Origin: Pachyseris speciosa
Lineage: Eukaryota; Cnidaria; Anthozoa; Scleractinia; Pachyseridae
Length of the DNA: 64,000 nt
Direction: 5' to 3'
NCBI GenBank assembly: GCA_016490735.1
Contig: JAEMWC010000454.1
Location: 112,501 to 176,500, forward strand
This document shows positions 21,600 to 32,947 of the stretch, piece after piece. The notes under the pieces are model-generated. The model had not been told where the DNA came from. It saw only the letters and a list, made by a program, of their open reading frames with translations, and did no database searches. Made by a program: the position numbers and the translations under genes. How positions within the stretch are numbered: position 1 is the stretch's first letter; each line of letters opens with the position of its first letter.

Positions 21600-22900
21600 G
21601 TGGTACATGCTCAAATTTCATGGTTTTCGTGATGATTCTGCACGCGAAATTCTAAACAGCTTGAAGCTTCTTGATGTTTGCAGCAGTTGTGTTTGACCAA
21701 ACTCTAGAGCAATAGAACAACTTACTTAGGACTAGAGCAGAGATGATCGTGCGTAGTGTGTTCCTATCAAAACTGTTCTTTACCCTGTTTATTTCACAAA
21801 GTTTGGCCATGCACGATGAGGTAATTTGATAGATGTGTTGGTCATAGGTTAAGTTGTTATCTAGAATTGTTCCGAGATCCTTAGCACTGGAAACAGGTGT
21901 GATCTCTTCCCCCAAGTAAAGCCTGCACAATAGTTGTTGTGTCCCGACCATTAGGAACTTGTTTTTTTCTGGGTTGATTAATAGTTAATTTTTACAACAC
22001 CAAGCAGCCACACGTCTTAAATCGTCTTCACGAACGCGTTCTGCAGATTCGGCATCTTTGATTGGAAAGGATAAAAAGATCTTAGAGTCGTCTACGTAGG
22101 ACTCGAGATTGCATACTTGTGGAGCGAATGGAAGATCACTGATGTAAATACAAAACAGTGGTGACAGTATTGCGTCCTGTGGTACGCCATGGGTGATAGG
22201 GAGGGGTGTAGATGTAGATGTGCCAATACGGACCGCTTGAGTTCTGCCAGACAGGTAACTCTTAAACCATTTCGTGGTTTTGTCGGCGGCGACAAAGCAC
22301 AGCTTCTGTAAAATATAGAATGGCTAATGCTGTCTAAAACTTTTGACAGATCTAATAGTATCAGGGTTGACAGTCTCTTATTGTCCATAGCATCTATAAG
22401 AGATCACTGATCATAATATTAAGAGTCTTTGTAGAGTGATATTTCCGATTACCACTTTGATGTTTACTTAGGAGGCCGTTGTAGATAATTGCTGAACTGT
22501 TGGAGTGCTACCTTTTCGCAGATCTTTGAAGCAACGGCAAGCATAGAAAGGGGGCGATTATTTGTTGGCTCTTCGTGATCTCCGTCTTTCAGTAATGGTA
22601 TGACCTCAGACGCTTTCTAAGAGTTTGGAAATGTTGAAGTGAAAGAACAGTTGATGATGTCTGTCAACGGACCAAGGATAACGGGAAGCAGTCTTTGATG
22701 ATGCGCATGCTGACTTTCTCGGGGCCTGGAGACTTATTAGAAGACATAGAAGAAATAGATGATACAATACGTTCGACCTGCGTACAGGTAACTGGGTGAA
22801 ATTAAATAGTTCCTCGGATGAGGCTCAGGTCTTTGGTGGTGAAAATAGGCTTGTATCTGAAATATTGATGTTGTTGTCTATGGCCAACTGACGCGTGAAA
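21600..22900 (-). mobile_element. Non-LTR retrotransposon reverse-transcriptase remnant
   Basis: On the minus strand, RLSTLILLDLSKVLDSISHS corresponds to the first RT catalytic block, with the usual AFD reading VLD. The region in element order then passes, in shifting frames, through THGVPQG-like and YVDDSK-like sequence near 22190-22080. It ends with VSSAKDLGTILDNNLTYDQH and VLSKLFYCSRVWSNTTAANI near 21900-21650. An N-terminal RT portion is traceable up to about 22750. Several frameshifts make it a pseudogene. It is an APE-type family distinct from the intron 5 LINE of gene B. Confidence 0.75.
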
Positions 22901-23063
22901 GTTTGTTAATAGTACAAGTGATGCGAGAATTTTCTTAAAATTCGTGCATGAAACGTGATCACGACCTCCCCTTTGCTACCCTCGTAAAGGTTTTAGCGAA
23001 AAGCTAACAGAAACTGCCATGAAACCTTATCTTTTGTAGCCACTTCTGTTTTGTTTACGCGTT

Positions 23064-23440
23064 GGCAAACGTTAGCAACAAAAAACAAACTCGTGAAATT
23101 GATACCGACTTTATCAGGTAATGAATATTTAACTGAACTGGTTCTTCATTGGAATTAAGCATGAAATCAGTCGACTCCATTTTTCAAACGACAGAAAGTA
23201 TTGCGTCAATTTTGTACTGATAAAACTAGCATATGTGTTGTAGTTCAATTTTACCCTTGGTTCAATTTTTATTTTCTTTTGTTCTTGTGTATGTAATTTA
23301 TGATAATGAGTACAAAACAAAGAAAAAGAAAAATTGAACCAAGGATAAAATTGAACCACAACATATGCACCAGCATATTTATTTCACGTTTATAACAAGC
23401 GATTGTTATAGATCAAAAAAGCTCGAAACAGAAATTTCTC
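23064..23440. repeat. Interspersed repeat (family X), copy 2
   Basis: Collinear with 3126-3530. Here the hairpin of copy 1 is absent and a different palindromic element is inserted at 23236-23360. Outside the insertions the copies share blocks such as ACAAACTCGTGAAATTGATA and CACGTTTATAACAAGCGAT. Confidence 0.8.
23236..23360. mobile_element. 125-bp MITE with CATATG target duplication
   Basis: The left arm (GTAGTTCAATTTTACCCTTG ...) and right arm (... CAAGGATAAAATTGAACCAC) are near-perfect inverted repeats of about 40 bp. CATATG occurs directly on both sides (23230-23235 and 23361-23366). The family X copy at 3126-3530 shows the uninterrupted site (GGATATGCACTAGC), which supports a genuine insertion with a 6-bp duplication. 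Confidence 0.8.
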
Positions 23441-23911
23441 CCCAGGTATCAAAAGTGCTTGTATGCCCCTATCATACCCATGCTTGCACCGGGTCCGGGG
23501 TAGGGGTGGGAGGGGTTCAACTGACTAGTGCATTACATCATATGCCGAATGTCCCGGCCCTTCTTTAAAATTTTGTGCTCATGTACCGGTACACAAAATG
23601 CAAAAAATATTCATATGAAATGCTTCCCGAGAGTTAATTTCACATCACTTTCCTTGGAAAAGACAATCAACCTACAAACTCCAGAACTCAATTCTAGTTG
23701 GTTACGTAAACAAAATCAGACTCAATCTATCAGGCCACTGTGGGAGGTGATGCCGAGTATTTTTAGTTCCTAACAAATCCTCACATTCAAACGGAGGCTA
23801 CATGTGCAACTTTTGTTGTAAAAATGCGACTTTTCCATGACAAAGATTGACCAATAACTATCATCTTGAAAATGAGGATTTCAGGAACTCAGAAATGGTC
23901 TATTTCATGTT

Positions 23912-24216
23912 AGTATAAATCTACTAGCGTTCTATCACGAATACCTTTCTCTGATTGGCTACGCTACTCGCTATCTATTCTGTGATAGATAGTGAGTAGC
24001 GGTTGTTAACAAAATGGCGGCCGCTTCTTCGCGTTTTTGAAGTGTCTGCAAGGAGGATTTAGATAATTTACTTGTTTAGTTTTGAACGAATAGCAGAGTT
24101 ATACTAAAACAATTAGATTATTCGCTCTCGATTTCTATGCGTGATAGCTGATTCGGGCTTTGCACTCATCAGCTATCACGCGATAGAAATCTCAAGCTCA
24201 TAATCTAATTGTTAAT
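23912..24216 (-). mobile_element. Composite palindromic element, inverted copy 2
   Basis: Reverse complement of the 20711-21016 element, with the two modules in mirrored order. It starts TTAGTATAAATCTACTAGCG and ends CATAATCTAATTGTTAATT. The inner stem contains AAAATGGCGGCCGC. The pair is 3.2 kb apart and flanks the LINE remnant. Confidence 0.8.
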
Positions 24217-24740
24217 TAGTGATCTTGTTTTATTGATTGACAGGAACAATATGGATAACTATCTAACCGTAATCACACGTAAGCCCTACTAACAGAAACT
24301 CGATAAGAGACCAGATACATGCTTAAAATTGTGAGCTTCCCATCAAAGCAGCTAAATTTCGTAAGCCCCACATGTACACATTGCAGACCTATTTTTTTTT
24401 AGTATTGTGGTCCTTCAAGTAAAACTAGTGATTTGTAACGTTCCAACTGAATTCTTTTATCCGTAGGGCTGCTAGGAATTTGATCGGATTTGAAACGTAT
24501 TTGTATGCACAGCAACATACCATAATGCGATTTTCCTTGAAGATTTGTCTCAACGGTGTACATACGAAAGGCCCTGAGAACGAGGTTGCGCATGACAACC
24601 AGCAATAAAAAATGTTCGTGACTGAGGATGCTGCCCTCTACAAACCGCGTTTAAAATGTTAACCAAACTAGGGATCTGCGGTCAGGTTTAAGTCATAGTC
24701 ATTGATGTTTTCGTTCTTAGAGGACTTCGGGCTCAACAGT
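24217..24740. other. No recognised content
   Basis: Nothing supportable was seen on either strand apart from an A/T-rich run. Confidence 0.4.
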
Positions 24741-24907
24741 TAATATATTGAATAATGAATATGTGAATGATCATCCCAGTTATGAACACTACTTAAGCAG
24801 TAGTAAAACTGAAAGCCTGAAAATAAAATTAGGCTGGTACGGGAGTCGAACCCACGACTTCTGTGATACCGGTGCAGTGCTTTACCAACTAAGCTAATTA
24901 ACAAGCC
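24741..24907 (-). mobile_element. tRNA-derived SINE, minus copy of a head-to-head pair
   Basis: The tRNA-like head is at 24907-24832 on the minus strand. It has the acceptor half GGCTTGT, an A box with AGTTGGTAAAGC, and a B box GGGTTCGACTCCC. The SINE body follows toward 24741, ending in the family body words GAATGATCATC.CAGTTATGAACACTACTT read on the plus strand. The head faces the plus copy at 24988, about 80 bp away. Confidence 0.7.
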
Positions 24908-24987
24908 AACTGGTAGCTGGTCATTTTGTTGGTTCGTAATATACTGTGAGTGATGAATATGTGGGAATGAATACATGAAAATCAGCT

Positions 24988-25170
24988 GGCTTGTTAGCTC
25001 AATTAGTAGAGCACTGCACCGGTATCGCAGAGGTCGTGGGTTCGACTCCCGTACAAGCCTGAATTTTTTGCAGGCTTTAATTTATTTCACTACTGTTTAA
25101 GTAGTGTTAATAAATGCGATGATCACTCACATCTTCATTCTTTAATCCGCAGTTCAAATACATGATTTTC
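24988..25170 (+). mobile_element. tRNA-derived SINE, plus copy, near-complete cloverleaf head
   Basis: Positions 24988-25059 can fold as a tRNA: acceptor GGCTTGT/ACAAGCC pairs perfectly, the D stem is GCTC/GAGC, the anticodon arm is CTGCA-CCGGTAT-CGCAG and the T arm contains GTGGGTTCGACTCCCGT. The loop would read GGT (Thr, codon ACC). It has C instead of the invariant U at position 33, and a GGT anticodon is not normally used in eukaryotes. The downstream body (CAGGCTTTAATTTATTTCAC, then TAAGTAGTGTTAATAAATGC, then GATGATCACTCACATCTTC) recurs at other sites here, so this is a SINE head, not a working tRNA gene. Confidence 0.7.
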
Positions 25171-25396
25171 ATATATTCATTCTCACAGTTAATATATTGA
25201 TGCAAATTAAGAACAATTACAATATCCATTGTGAAACGGTAATGTGCTTCCCTATCAGGTTTTTTCGAAATCCACGATCAAGAGGTTTTCATATCACCTG
25301 TTCAGAATATTAAAAAAAAAACAAATTTCAGGCTCAAATGACTCTCAAGAGAAGGACAAGTTCAGGTCAAAACTTATACTTCCTGTATAAAGACAG

Positions 25397-25412
25397 TTAT
25401 AATAACAACAAC

Positions 25413-25454
<42 letters not shown>

Positions 25455-25804
25455 GCTGTTGTAACCCAAACACGGGTGGCTTTTGGGTTGTTGGCACTTG
25501 CCAAAGGTGGGCGGGAGCATCCATATTCCCGTGGTAGGCTAAGGCACCAACCTGTCCTACCCCAGTGCCCATTTGTTATTGTTATTGTTATTGTTATTGT
25601 TATTGTTATTGTTATTGTTATTGTTATTGTTATTGTTATTGTTATTGTTATTGTTATTGTTATTGTTATTGTTATTGTTATTGTTATTGTTATTGTTATT
25701 GTTATTGTTATTGTTATTGTTATTGTTATTATTATTATTATTATTATTACGGGGAGTTGCTGAGACACAATCAACACTACCCAGTAGAAAAACTGGAGAG
25801 AATC

Positions 25805-25836
<32 letters not shown>

Positions 25837-25840
25837 TAAC
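25397..25840. repeat. Compound microsatellite: (AAT)n, (GTTATT)n, (ATT)n
   Basis: An AAT run at about 25415-25451 is followed by a non-repetitive island (25452-25568). Then come about 26 near-perfect GTTATT hexamers from about 25573 to 25727, an ATT run to 25750, and a second AAT run at 25808-25835. The hexamer is open in all plus frames and gives poly-(VI), poly-(CY) and poly-L shadows. Confidence 0.95.
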
Positions 25841-26029
25841 AATAAGTAATTGTAAAATTATTAAGTTACAAATTACGGGAAAACTGTATTAATCCTTTTT
25901 ATTTTAAAAAAGCTTCCAAAAAAATGTTTAAAAAAAAATCTAGGCTAAGAACACTTCCTTTATAAAAAGTCTAAAACATCGTATTAGGTAATAATATAAT
26001 AATGTCGACTACTAAATAAATGTCGACTA

Positions 26030-26033
26030 CTAT

Positions 26034-26075
<42 letters not shown>

Positions 26076-26130
26076 AACTACTACTACTACTACTACTACT
26101 AACTAATAATAATAATAATAATAATAATAA
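26030..26130. repeat. (CTA)n and (AAT)n microsatellite
   Basis: About 60 bp of ACT/CTA trinucleotide with one interruption, then about nine AAT units. Confidence 0.95.
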
Positions 26131-26134
26131 TGAT

Positions 26135-26466
26135 AGCTCTCACAATATAAAGACCTTGAGATTGAAGTCACGAGAAACTGGGGAATGAGGACAGAGACTG
26201 TACCAATTACCGTTTGTGCGCTGGGAGTTATTAGAAACGGAATGAACCAGAATTTAGGAAATATTCCTGGATCCATTAACATCAATGAGCTGCAAAAGAT
26301 CATCCTCCTAGGAACGGCGCACATACTCAAGAAGGTTTGTACGAGTCAATAAAATAAAAACTCCTCTAGAATCTCAGGAACAAAGAATGGGTCCGGTTCT
26401 AAGGAAATGCAAGAAGCAATTTATAGGACTGAGAACGTTCATAATAATAATAATAATAATAATAAA
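26135..26466 (+). mobile_element. 3' fragment of an RLE-type LINE
   Basis: The plus strand encodes YKDLEIEVTRNWGMRTETVP, then ALGVIRNGMNQNLGNIPGSI, then NINELQKIILLGTAHILKKV, then a stop near 26345. An untranslated tail ends in ATAATAATA... at about 26444-26466. This is the same family as the better-preserved minus-strand copy at 33950-34750, which carries the upstream zinc knuckle and PD..D motif. This copy is 5'-truncated and lies in the segmental duplication. Confidence 0.8.
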
Positions 26467-27598
26467 GGGCGAAAAAACGTCTGCAAATATTGTTATTGAA
26501 TGGACATTAGACTGGTATCAAAGTTCAGCCTTGATTAACGTAATCGTACTTAAGAACAACTGGATCCAGGAAGATAAATTATATTGAGCAGTCACGAATT
26601 TGCTGACACATTTTCCGTGTCCGTTTCCGTTTTCTACACGAAAACAACAAAAGTTACTTTTTAAAAGTGTTGAAACACCCACTAAAATTATTTGGCAATT
26701 TTCAGATACCCTGACGAGAAAGTTACCGTCATAGGTACGTCAATTAATACAAAAATAAAAATAGACAACTAAATATCCTTTCTCATCAGACGCACAATTC
26801 CGGAAATTACAGCCAGACGTGCCAACTATTTCTGATATGGACTTGTATGTTTGGATTTTTTCGTTTATACCCTGCCTCGTTTGCTTTAACCGGGCTGACA
26901 CTTGCACATGTCTAGTATACATTTTACATCAATTTCTGTTGTACTATAGACTACGATTGGTCCCTTATTTTCCTAAGGGAAAGTATAAGAACGAGCGAAA
27001 CACGCAGACGCGCGCGAAAATTGCCTCCTCCCACGATCATCTCGTCTCCTCGCGGGAGGCAGTTCTCGCACACGTTTTTCGTGTTTCGCTCGCCTTACTA
27101 TCCATAAGAAAAATGAGGGACTACTCGCAGTATAGTTTCACTTGCATTTTCCTCCATATCAGCCTATTCAATTCCTATTTAAGTCCGATGAGTAGCAGTT
27201 ATGTTATCTAAAGTGGTGGCTTTATGGTTTATTAATGTTCGCATTACTTTGGCGCATAACGCAAATTGTTACTCTTATGCTAGCGGTATGTTGTCATCTC
27301 AGCAGGCACACTGTTCCGTAGCACAATTCAGAGATATATTGACGCCTATTTCTCAATTACAAGTATTATGACGCGTGCGCTGCTTTCAGTAATATTTGCA
27401 ATATTTGAAGCCACAACAGTGCGCTTTTCAATATAGTATACTACTACCCGACACAAAAAGATTATTGAAAAACATAATCCCGTTTAACTTTATTGGTGTT
27501 ATCAACTTAAACACAAACAAAATAACGGAAAGAAACGGCAAGAACCGTAATAGAAATTTCAATTGTCGCTTGATTTTCGCCTGGAGCTAAACCTTGAA

Positions 27599-27840
27599 GT
27601 TTTTAAGTCTGTGGATGAAACCTCGGTTGACGTTTGACCATTCAATTTAAAGTTGTGTTTAGTGCTGCTATGCACCTCTGTTCGTTGTTGTACAAGGTGG
27701 TTCTAGCTTTAGAGTCTGTCGATGAAATCGTAAAGTGTGACGACGCAAATGAAAATTGGTTCCTTAGCAACGCATTACCGTGGGTGGTGCTTGTCACAGT
27801 TTTGAGTCTATGGATGAAAACGTAAGGTGTTATCACTCAT
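27599..27840 (+). repeat. Decayed ~100-bp satellite, duplicated partner
   Basis: Degenerate units start near 27603, 27709 and 27806 (GAGTCTGTCGATGAAATCGT, GTGACGACGCAAATGAAAAT). They match 8460-8720 by common descent and 61950-62300 by repeat family. Confidence 0.7.
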
Positions 27841-29638
27841 CAAATAGAAGCTACTGATCACAATTTTTTGTTATATTGGAATTGTGAAGAAGAAAATTTG
27901 AACATCTTATTGGTCAGATCTGGATACCTTGAAGAACAAGAGGGAGTGGGGTAGGGGGGGGGGGGTTTAACCACAACCAGTCACGGTCTTGGTTACGTCA
28001 ATTATTATAATAAAACAAGAAACAGTTCGCCAAACAAGCTGTCTGTATGTAGATGCGAAGCAACCCACAATACATCGTTGCTCTTAAATAGCCTGCGTAT
28101 TGTATTGAAAGGTACTCGATTTGTTGGTTAAAATAGCAAAGACATTTAAGTGACCATCGATATGTTTTGCCAAACAAACAAAGGTTTGACTTCCAAATCG
28201 CACGGTCAAGAGATTATTAATCAAGCCTGACGCTTATCAAGGAGCACATTTATGTTTTGAAATGTTATGTAACTCAGGAATGATCAAAACCTTAAGCTAA
28301 ATATCCCTCCTTTTCTGACTAAGTGGTTGTTTATCAAAGCAGTGCGATGTTGTTCACATCAGTTGCATCGCACACAAAAAACCAGGGAGCAGCCGCTTGC
28401 GCAAAGTCTCTTGAGCAATATTTTAAATAGAGTGTTCGTCGCGCTCAATTACTCATTCAATCATGAACAATATTGGTCGTATATCCATTTTCAGTTTTCG
28501 GAGACAAGTCGCTTGTAAGATACTGAATTGAAAGCTTTATGCAAGACTTATTCTGGTTTCGTGGGCTTTACGAATGAAACGGAATTTAAGCTTTCTTCAG
28601 ATTTCATTCACTTTTGCTCGAGCAAAAAACTTAAGCGGTTTAGTTTTCTTTTATTGCCATATTCCCGAATGTGCTGTTATTTGAAAAATGTAACCACCTT
28701 GATTAATATTCCTCAAACAAAGCAATTTGCTTGAGGCTGCCTGGAAGGACAAAAGTTTAATAAAGAATTTGGCTCTAATCCATTTAGAAAATCAATTATT
28801 TCTAGCTGTTGCTGAGCTTAGGCAAGACTTTGCACGTTCTGTAAAAAATGTACAAGACGCTAGTTCTAGCTATTAAAACGCTAATGGATTCCACTCACAA
28901 ACATACGTGATGTTGATTAATCTGTTGGGCGGAATGTTTTAATCCTCTTTAGTAATTGTTTTTCATATTGTTTTGTTTTGTCTAAATGATTTCACTGTTT
29001 ACTACATTTTAGCAAGCTTATAGGAAAGTGTCACCACAATAACAAAGCAAAAAACATGATCCTGAAATGGAAAGCATAGAAACATAGTCTAAGAAGCTGG
29101 ACAGTTTAGCTGGGAAAGTTTATGGTGGCTGATTCCGAATAGATTTACCCTGTCAAGTATGACCGACTCACTAAAATTAACATGTTGGGATTCATAACGT
29201 CTACGAACAACTTAGGCTTTAAGATTCTTGCAATAGCAGTCCTTCAAATTCAGCAGAAAATTTAAGCAAGAACATTAAGAGACTGATCGTTGTGTAAAAC
29301 AGAAAAAAAGAAATGATCCAACAGAATACAGTATTGCGCAATTTCTCACATATCAATGTTTACACTTGACAGCCCTTTTTCTTCAAACTCAAAAGTTGGT
29401 TTGTGTATCATGCGGGTTCTGACTGCAGGACTAGGGAAGTAAACAGAGAGAAGCTATATGATCATTAGAAAGAAATTTAAGTCGGTAGATTTCTCTGTCT
29501 TTCGATGCAAAATGAATTCCATCCGTAGTTACGTTGGCATTCCAGTCAGTCCCAAATAGGTGGTTCATTATTTTTAACGCTGCAGCCAATCACAAGCCTG
29601 CGCGGCAGTTTCATTTCTCATTTAAGATAGGTGGCCCG

Positions 29639-29704
29639 CAGTTAATTTTCCACTGTCCGTTGACTCTCCACAAAGTCGCTTCACTTTAAGATCTGCAACT
29701 CCAG
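29639..29704 (+). promoter_or_regulatory. Candidate non-coding first exon and promoter of gene A
   Basis: The segment ends at a strong donor (CTCCAG then GTAACTATT, GT at 29705-29706). A CCAAT-box word lies about 120 bp upstream. A matching acceptor is TTTCTTTGCAG (ending 32925), which would give a 3221-bp 5' UTR intron and place the ATG 22 nt into exon 2. Aligned from the donor without gaps, the last 49 nt agree with the candidate first exon of gene B (40539-40587) at 32 positions. The transcription start is not defined. This is inference from paralogue comparison. Confidence 0.5.
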
Positions 29705-30670
29705 GTAACTATTAACACCTTCTTTAAGTTTTTACGTCTCTAAGCTCTCTTCTAAGAATAAGTAACGTAGTTCTGCGGTATTTTCTCGGATATTTTGTCT
29801 GAGTGTTTAGTTTACTTTGTAGTTTTAAGTGTGCTGGAGGAAATCATGCTAGTTTAATGGCCTCTAATATAACTTCTACAATATTACGTAACTGGGTATT
29901 ATCTGCTTGGCACTGATGTACAGAAGGTTGTTCTCGATGATCTTATTTCCACACGTTTTCTGTCGCAACCGAGGATTTCAATGGTTCATTTAAATCTTAC
30001 TTTGATTTCTCCTGTCGAAAATCTCGCGTTGGCGCTGGCTAACCGTCTAATTTTTGTTCAGAGGGTGGATATGTGCTAGCTAGTCGATGAATACCGCTTC
30101 AGTGTTGCCAACAAGTAACATTTATCCCGACTGTGGGTAATATTGTGAACAACAAGTTAAAGATCGACTTAAGTAAGCTTTCAAGAGCTCGAACCGACAA
30201 TACAAACAAACATAATTATAGGATGTTTGAAGTTGAGAGTTATGCCTGTTAAAATAGCTTAATGTTCAATTACAGATTGCTCTTTTATCAGTTGAAGTCA
30301 ATCAGTGTACTATTCATGCTATGCCAAATCTATTTTTTAGTTGGAAAATTACTTTTTTGCCGTCTCGCATGGAAGCAGTTTTGTCGATTGACGCCGGATC
30401 TGTGTGCCTCGCTCGAATTCTCGCAGCACACAATAATGGTGCGTGCTGAAATGATCACTTGAAATATGGACGCCCTTTCGCCCTAAAATTAGTGAAAATC
30501 AAGCTTACATCATATTCATACCAAGGCCACTCAATGTTAAATGATAACCATCTTTTTCACTGTGTAAGGTTTTGTTCAGTCTCATTAAATTGTGCACACG
30601 CGTCTATTAAAAGAAAACAAAAGCTGCATTCAGTAAGCACGGGATTGCGCACGGGCACGTTTCCTTAACA

Positions 30671-31139
30671 AGTGCCAAATTGACAAGATTTATGCTTTGT
30701 TAATGACTTCCGTACAGGGACTTGAAACATAAATCAATGTCATTTCCAACATGCCTCCTCTTGTTCACACACAGCCGAACGATCGCGTTTTAGACTCTTT
30801 TTAAGTTATAACATGACATAGGGTTCAAACGAGTTTCATCTCGTACCCAGCTCTCCACGGTCAGGGGATTTCAGCGTTTAAGACTGAGGTCTGGGTACTT
30901 AATAAGACAAATCTTTGCGAAGCTGTTAAAATATCGTCAATATGGACTTAAGTTCAACTCTCGGAGTGCAAGTGATAGTCTTCAGCTTATTGCCAAAGAA
31001 AATATGAATCATGAGTCAAAACGGTTTTGCTTCTCAAAATTTGGTGAACATTCAGTCTCCAGATCTACTCAAATAGCCAAATACCTTCCAAACGTGACAT
31101 TTCACTCAAGGAGAGGAAATTCATATATATAGTACAAAA
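30671..31139. other. No recognised gene
   Basis: Only a weak inverted pair (GTACCCAGC near 30845, GTCTGGGTAC near 30890) is visible. Confidence 0.4.
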
Positions 31140-31800
31140 CGTACAGATGCAGAGACCTCTGCACCGGTATCGCAGAGGTTATGGGTTGAAACCACTGTTT
31201 AAGTAATGTTCATAACTGCGATGATCATTCACATATTCATTCCAAACTGAATATTCATGATCTGACCATGAATATATGAAAATCATAAATTTGAACTTAG
31301 GAATAAAGAATGAAGATATGAATGTTTTTTTTTCCAGGCTTTATTTTCACACTAGTGTTCACAACTGCGATGATCATTCACATCTTCAAACTGAAGATTA
31401 TTTCATTTCTCTCAGTGCTTCGCTGTACTATTTTTATTTTAATATCTCTATCTAAATGTGGCATTGTCCTTTCTTTATGATTTATTTGCTGCATCATGCA
31501 TTAAGTTTTATTGTCATATTTTTATTTGTTATTCAACATATTGTGACAGTGTCCAAATATGGTCATAGCGCGCTCAATATTCGCCGTTCGTACTCAACAG
31601 GTACCCTGTGATATATGTAATTTCTGTGTGTCGCGGAGAAAAATGGCAGCTTTTCACCTTTTTTGCAATTTTGCTTTTTCATAAAAGGTCGCGTCGTGGG
31701 TTTGACTCCTGTACAAGCTCGAATTTTTTCCACTACGGCTCATATTAAGTAGTGTCCATAACTGCGATGATCTTCTGATTCACATCTTCAGTACATGTAA
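31140..31800 (+). repeat. Three degraded pieces of the tRNA-derived SINE family
   Basis: Piece 1 (31150-31260) has a damaged head (CTCTGCACCGGTATCGCAGA) joined to the body GTTCATAACTGCGATGATCA. Piece 2 (31315-31400) has TCCAGGCTTTATTTTCAC plus the same body. Piece 3 (31685-31800) has GTCGTGGGTTTGACTCCTGT, ACAAGCTCGAATTTTT and the body. All match the plus copy at 24988. The internal deletions differ, so these are separate decayed insertions. Confidence 0.7.
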
Positions 31801-31987
31801 TTGTTTTTTATTGTGTGTTATTGGTTTGTCCGGTCTGTCCTTACAATTAATCTTTTCTTAATGTTGGCTTCCTATTTTCTTTAGCTCTCATAGTTATTAA
31901 GGAGGCCCTTACCCTTTCTATTATTTTATTTACTTTTTTATTGTAATTTGTGATGTCAGGTAAAGGGAAAATAAAGTTGTTGTTGTT
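31800..31987 (+). mobile_element. Possible LINE 3' end with (TTG)n tail
   Basis: A T-rich stretch ends GTGATGTCAGGTAAAGGGAA then AATAAAGTTGTTGTTGTTG. A polyadenylation-like word followed by a trinucleotide tail is typical of LINE 3' ends. No coding part is attached. Confidence 0.4.
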
Positions 31988-32925
31988 GGTTTGCGATTCT
32001 AGCCTCAGTGTTTCCACACAGCGTGTCCGCGATCCCCGTCTTAAAGTGAAGTTCTAGATCCGACACTTTTTGGAGTAACTCGGACTCTCAAAAACTGAAA
32101 GTAGCAATATAGACGTAATTGCTGTAAAGCTGCCCAATGATCAAATATTCAAGCGAAAATAAATACACTTTCCCGTTAGAGGTAGTTCAAACAAGACTGT
32201 AGGTGCCTTAGAATTCAGTATAAATCCCTACAACTCGGAGAAAAACTATGGAAGCCCCGGATTATTTTCGCGAATCAGAGATATTCCAGCCATCTTCTTT
32301 CTTAACAAACTGACGTAAGGAATCGTTTCATTTGCGTAGATAATCGAAATGCGACTAAACGAAATTTATATAATTATTTGCCTGTGACGTCATAGGTTTT
32401 ATAAGGCGAATTTCAAGAAATCGTTTCATTTAACAATTGGCTCATACATCAGCGTGCGTTCATCGATATATGAAGATGCGACACGAACGATGCGTTGGGT
32501 GCTCTCCAAACTTCCCAAGTGATTCAAATCTCGATGAAGGAACAGCTGACGCATAGACCAATTGTTTTATAACATTTTCAACGAGGAAGTTTAACGCGGA
32601 CGTCATCAGCGTGCACAATGGGATATACTTGTTATAATACGTTGGCACCATAGCGATCGTCAACCATCGGCACCATTTTCGATACCCAAAAGAGTAAGCT
32701 GTCATATTACTTACCAGCTATTGTTGTGACTCAAAATCTTGGAATAATTTTTTGATGGCAGAAACATAATCGTACTTCTTATCTGTTGACTTTAAGGTTT
32801 GTATAAATATACCGGTATATCACTGTTAGGACATTTCCATAACAACAGTATAGTACTTAGGCTGGTACCCCCTTAATGCCAGAAGCAAGAGGTTTAACTC
32901 CACAATGCTTCTTCTTTCTTTGCAG
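31988..32925 (+). other. Presumed 5' UTR intron of gene A
   Basis: No gene or strong repeat is present. A TATAAATA word at 32802-32809 could be a core promoter if gene A starts locally rather than at 29.6 kb. The pyrimidine-rich acceptor CTTCTTTCTTTGCAG just before the ATG exon favours an upstream first exon. Confidence 0.4.
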
Positions 32926-32947
32926 GAAAGGTTAAGGCAACTCCAAC

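Larger units (their letters stand above)
25263..30670 (+). repeat. Segmental duplication, copy 2 (5' flank of carbonic anhydrase gene A)
   Basis: Collinear partner of 6775-15780. This copy lacks the 3.45-kb and ~720-bp blocks present in copy 1 but has extra microsatellites at 25395-26130. Its right part lies directly upstream of carbonic anhydrase gene A and includes the candidate 5' exon at 29639-29704, so the duplicated unit contains that gene's presumed promoter. No coding gene was found inside either copy. Confidence 0.85.

Noticed and set aside
24988..25059. tRNA-Thr(GGT) gene
   Set aside because: C at position 33, a mismatch in the anticodon stem, an unusual anticodon, and repeated SINE body sequence downstream.
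25338..25839. Long poly-(VI), poly-(CY), poly-L and poly-(IT) frames
   Set aside because: They arise from the GTTATT/AATAAC hexamer and AAT runs on both strands.
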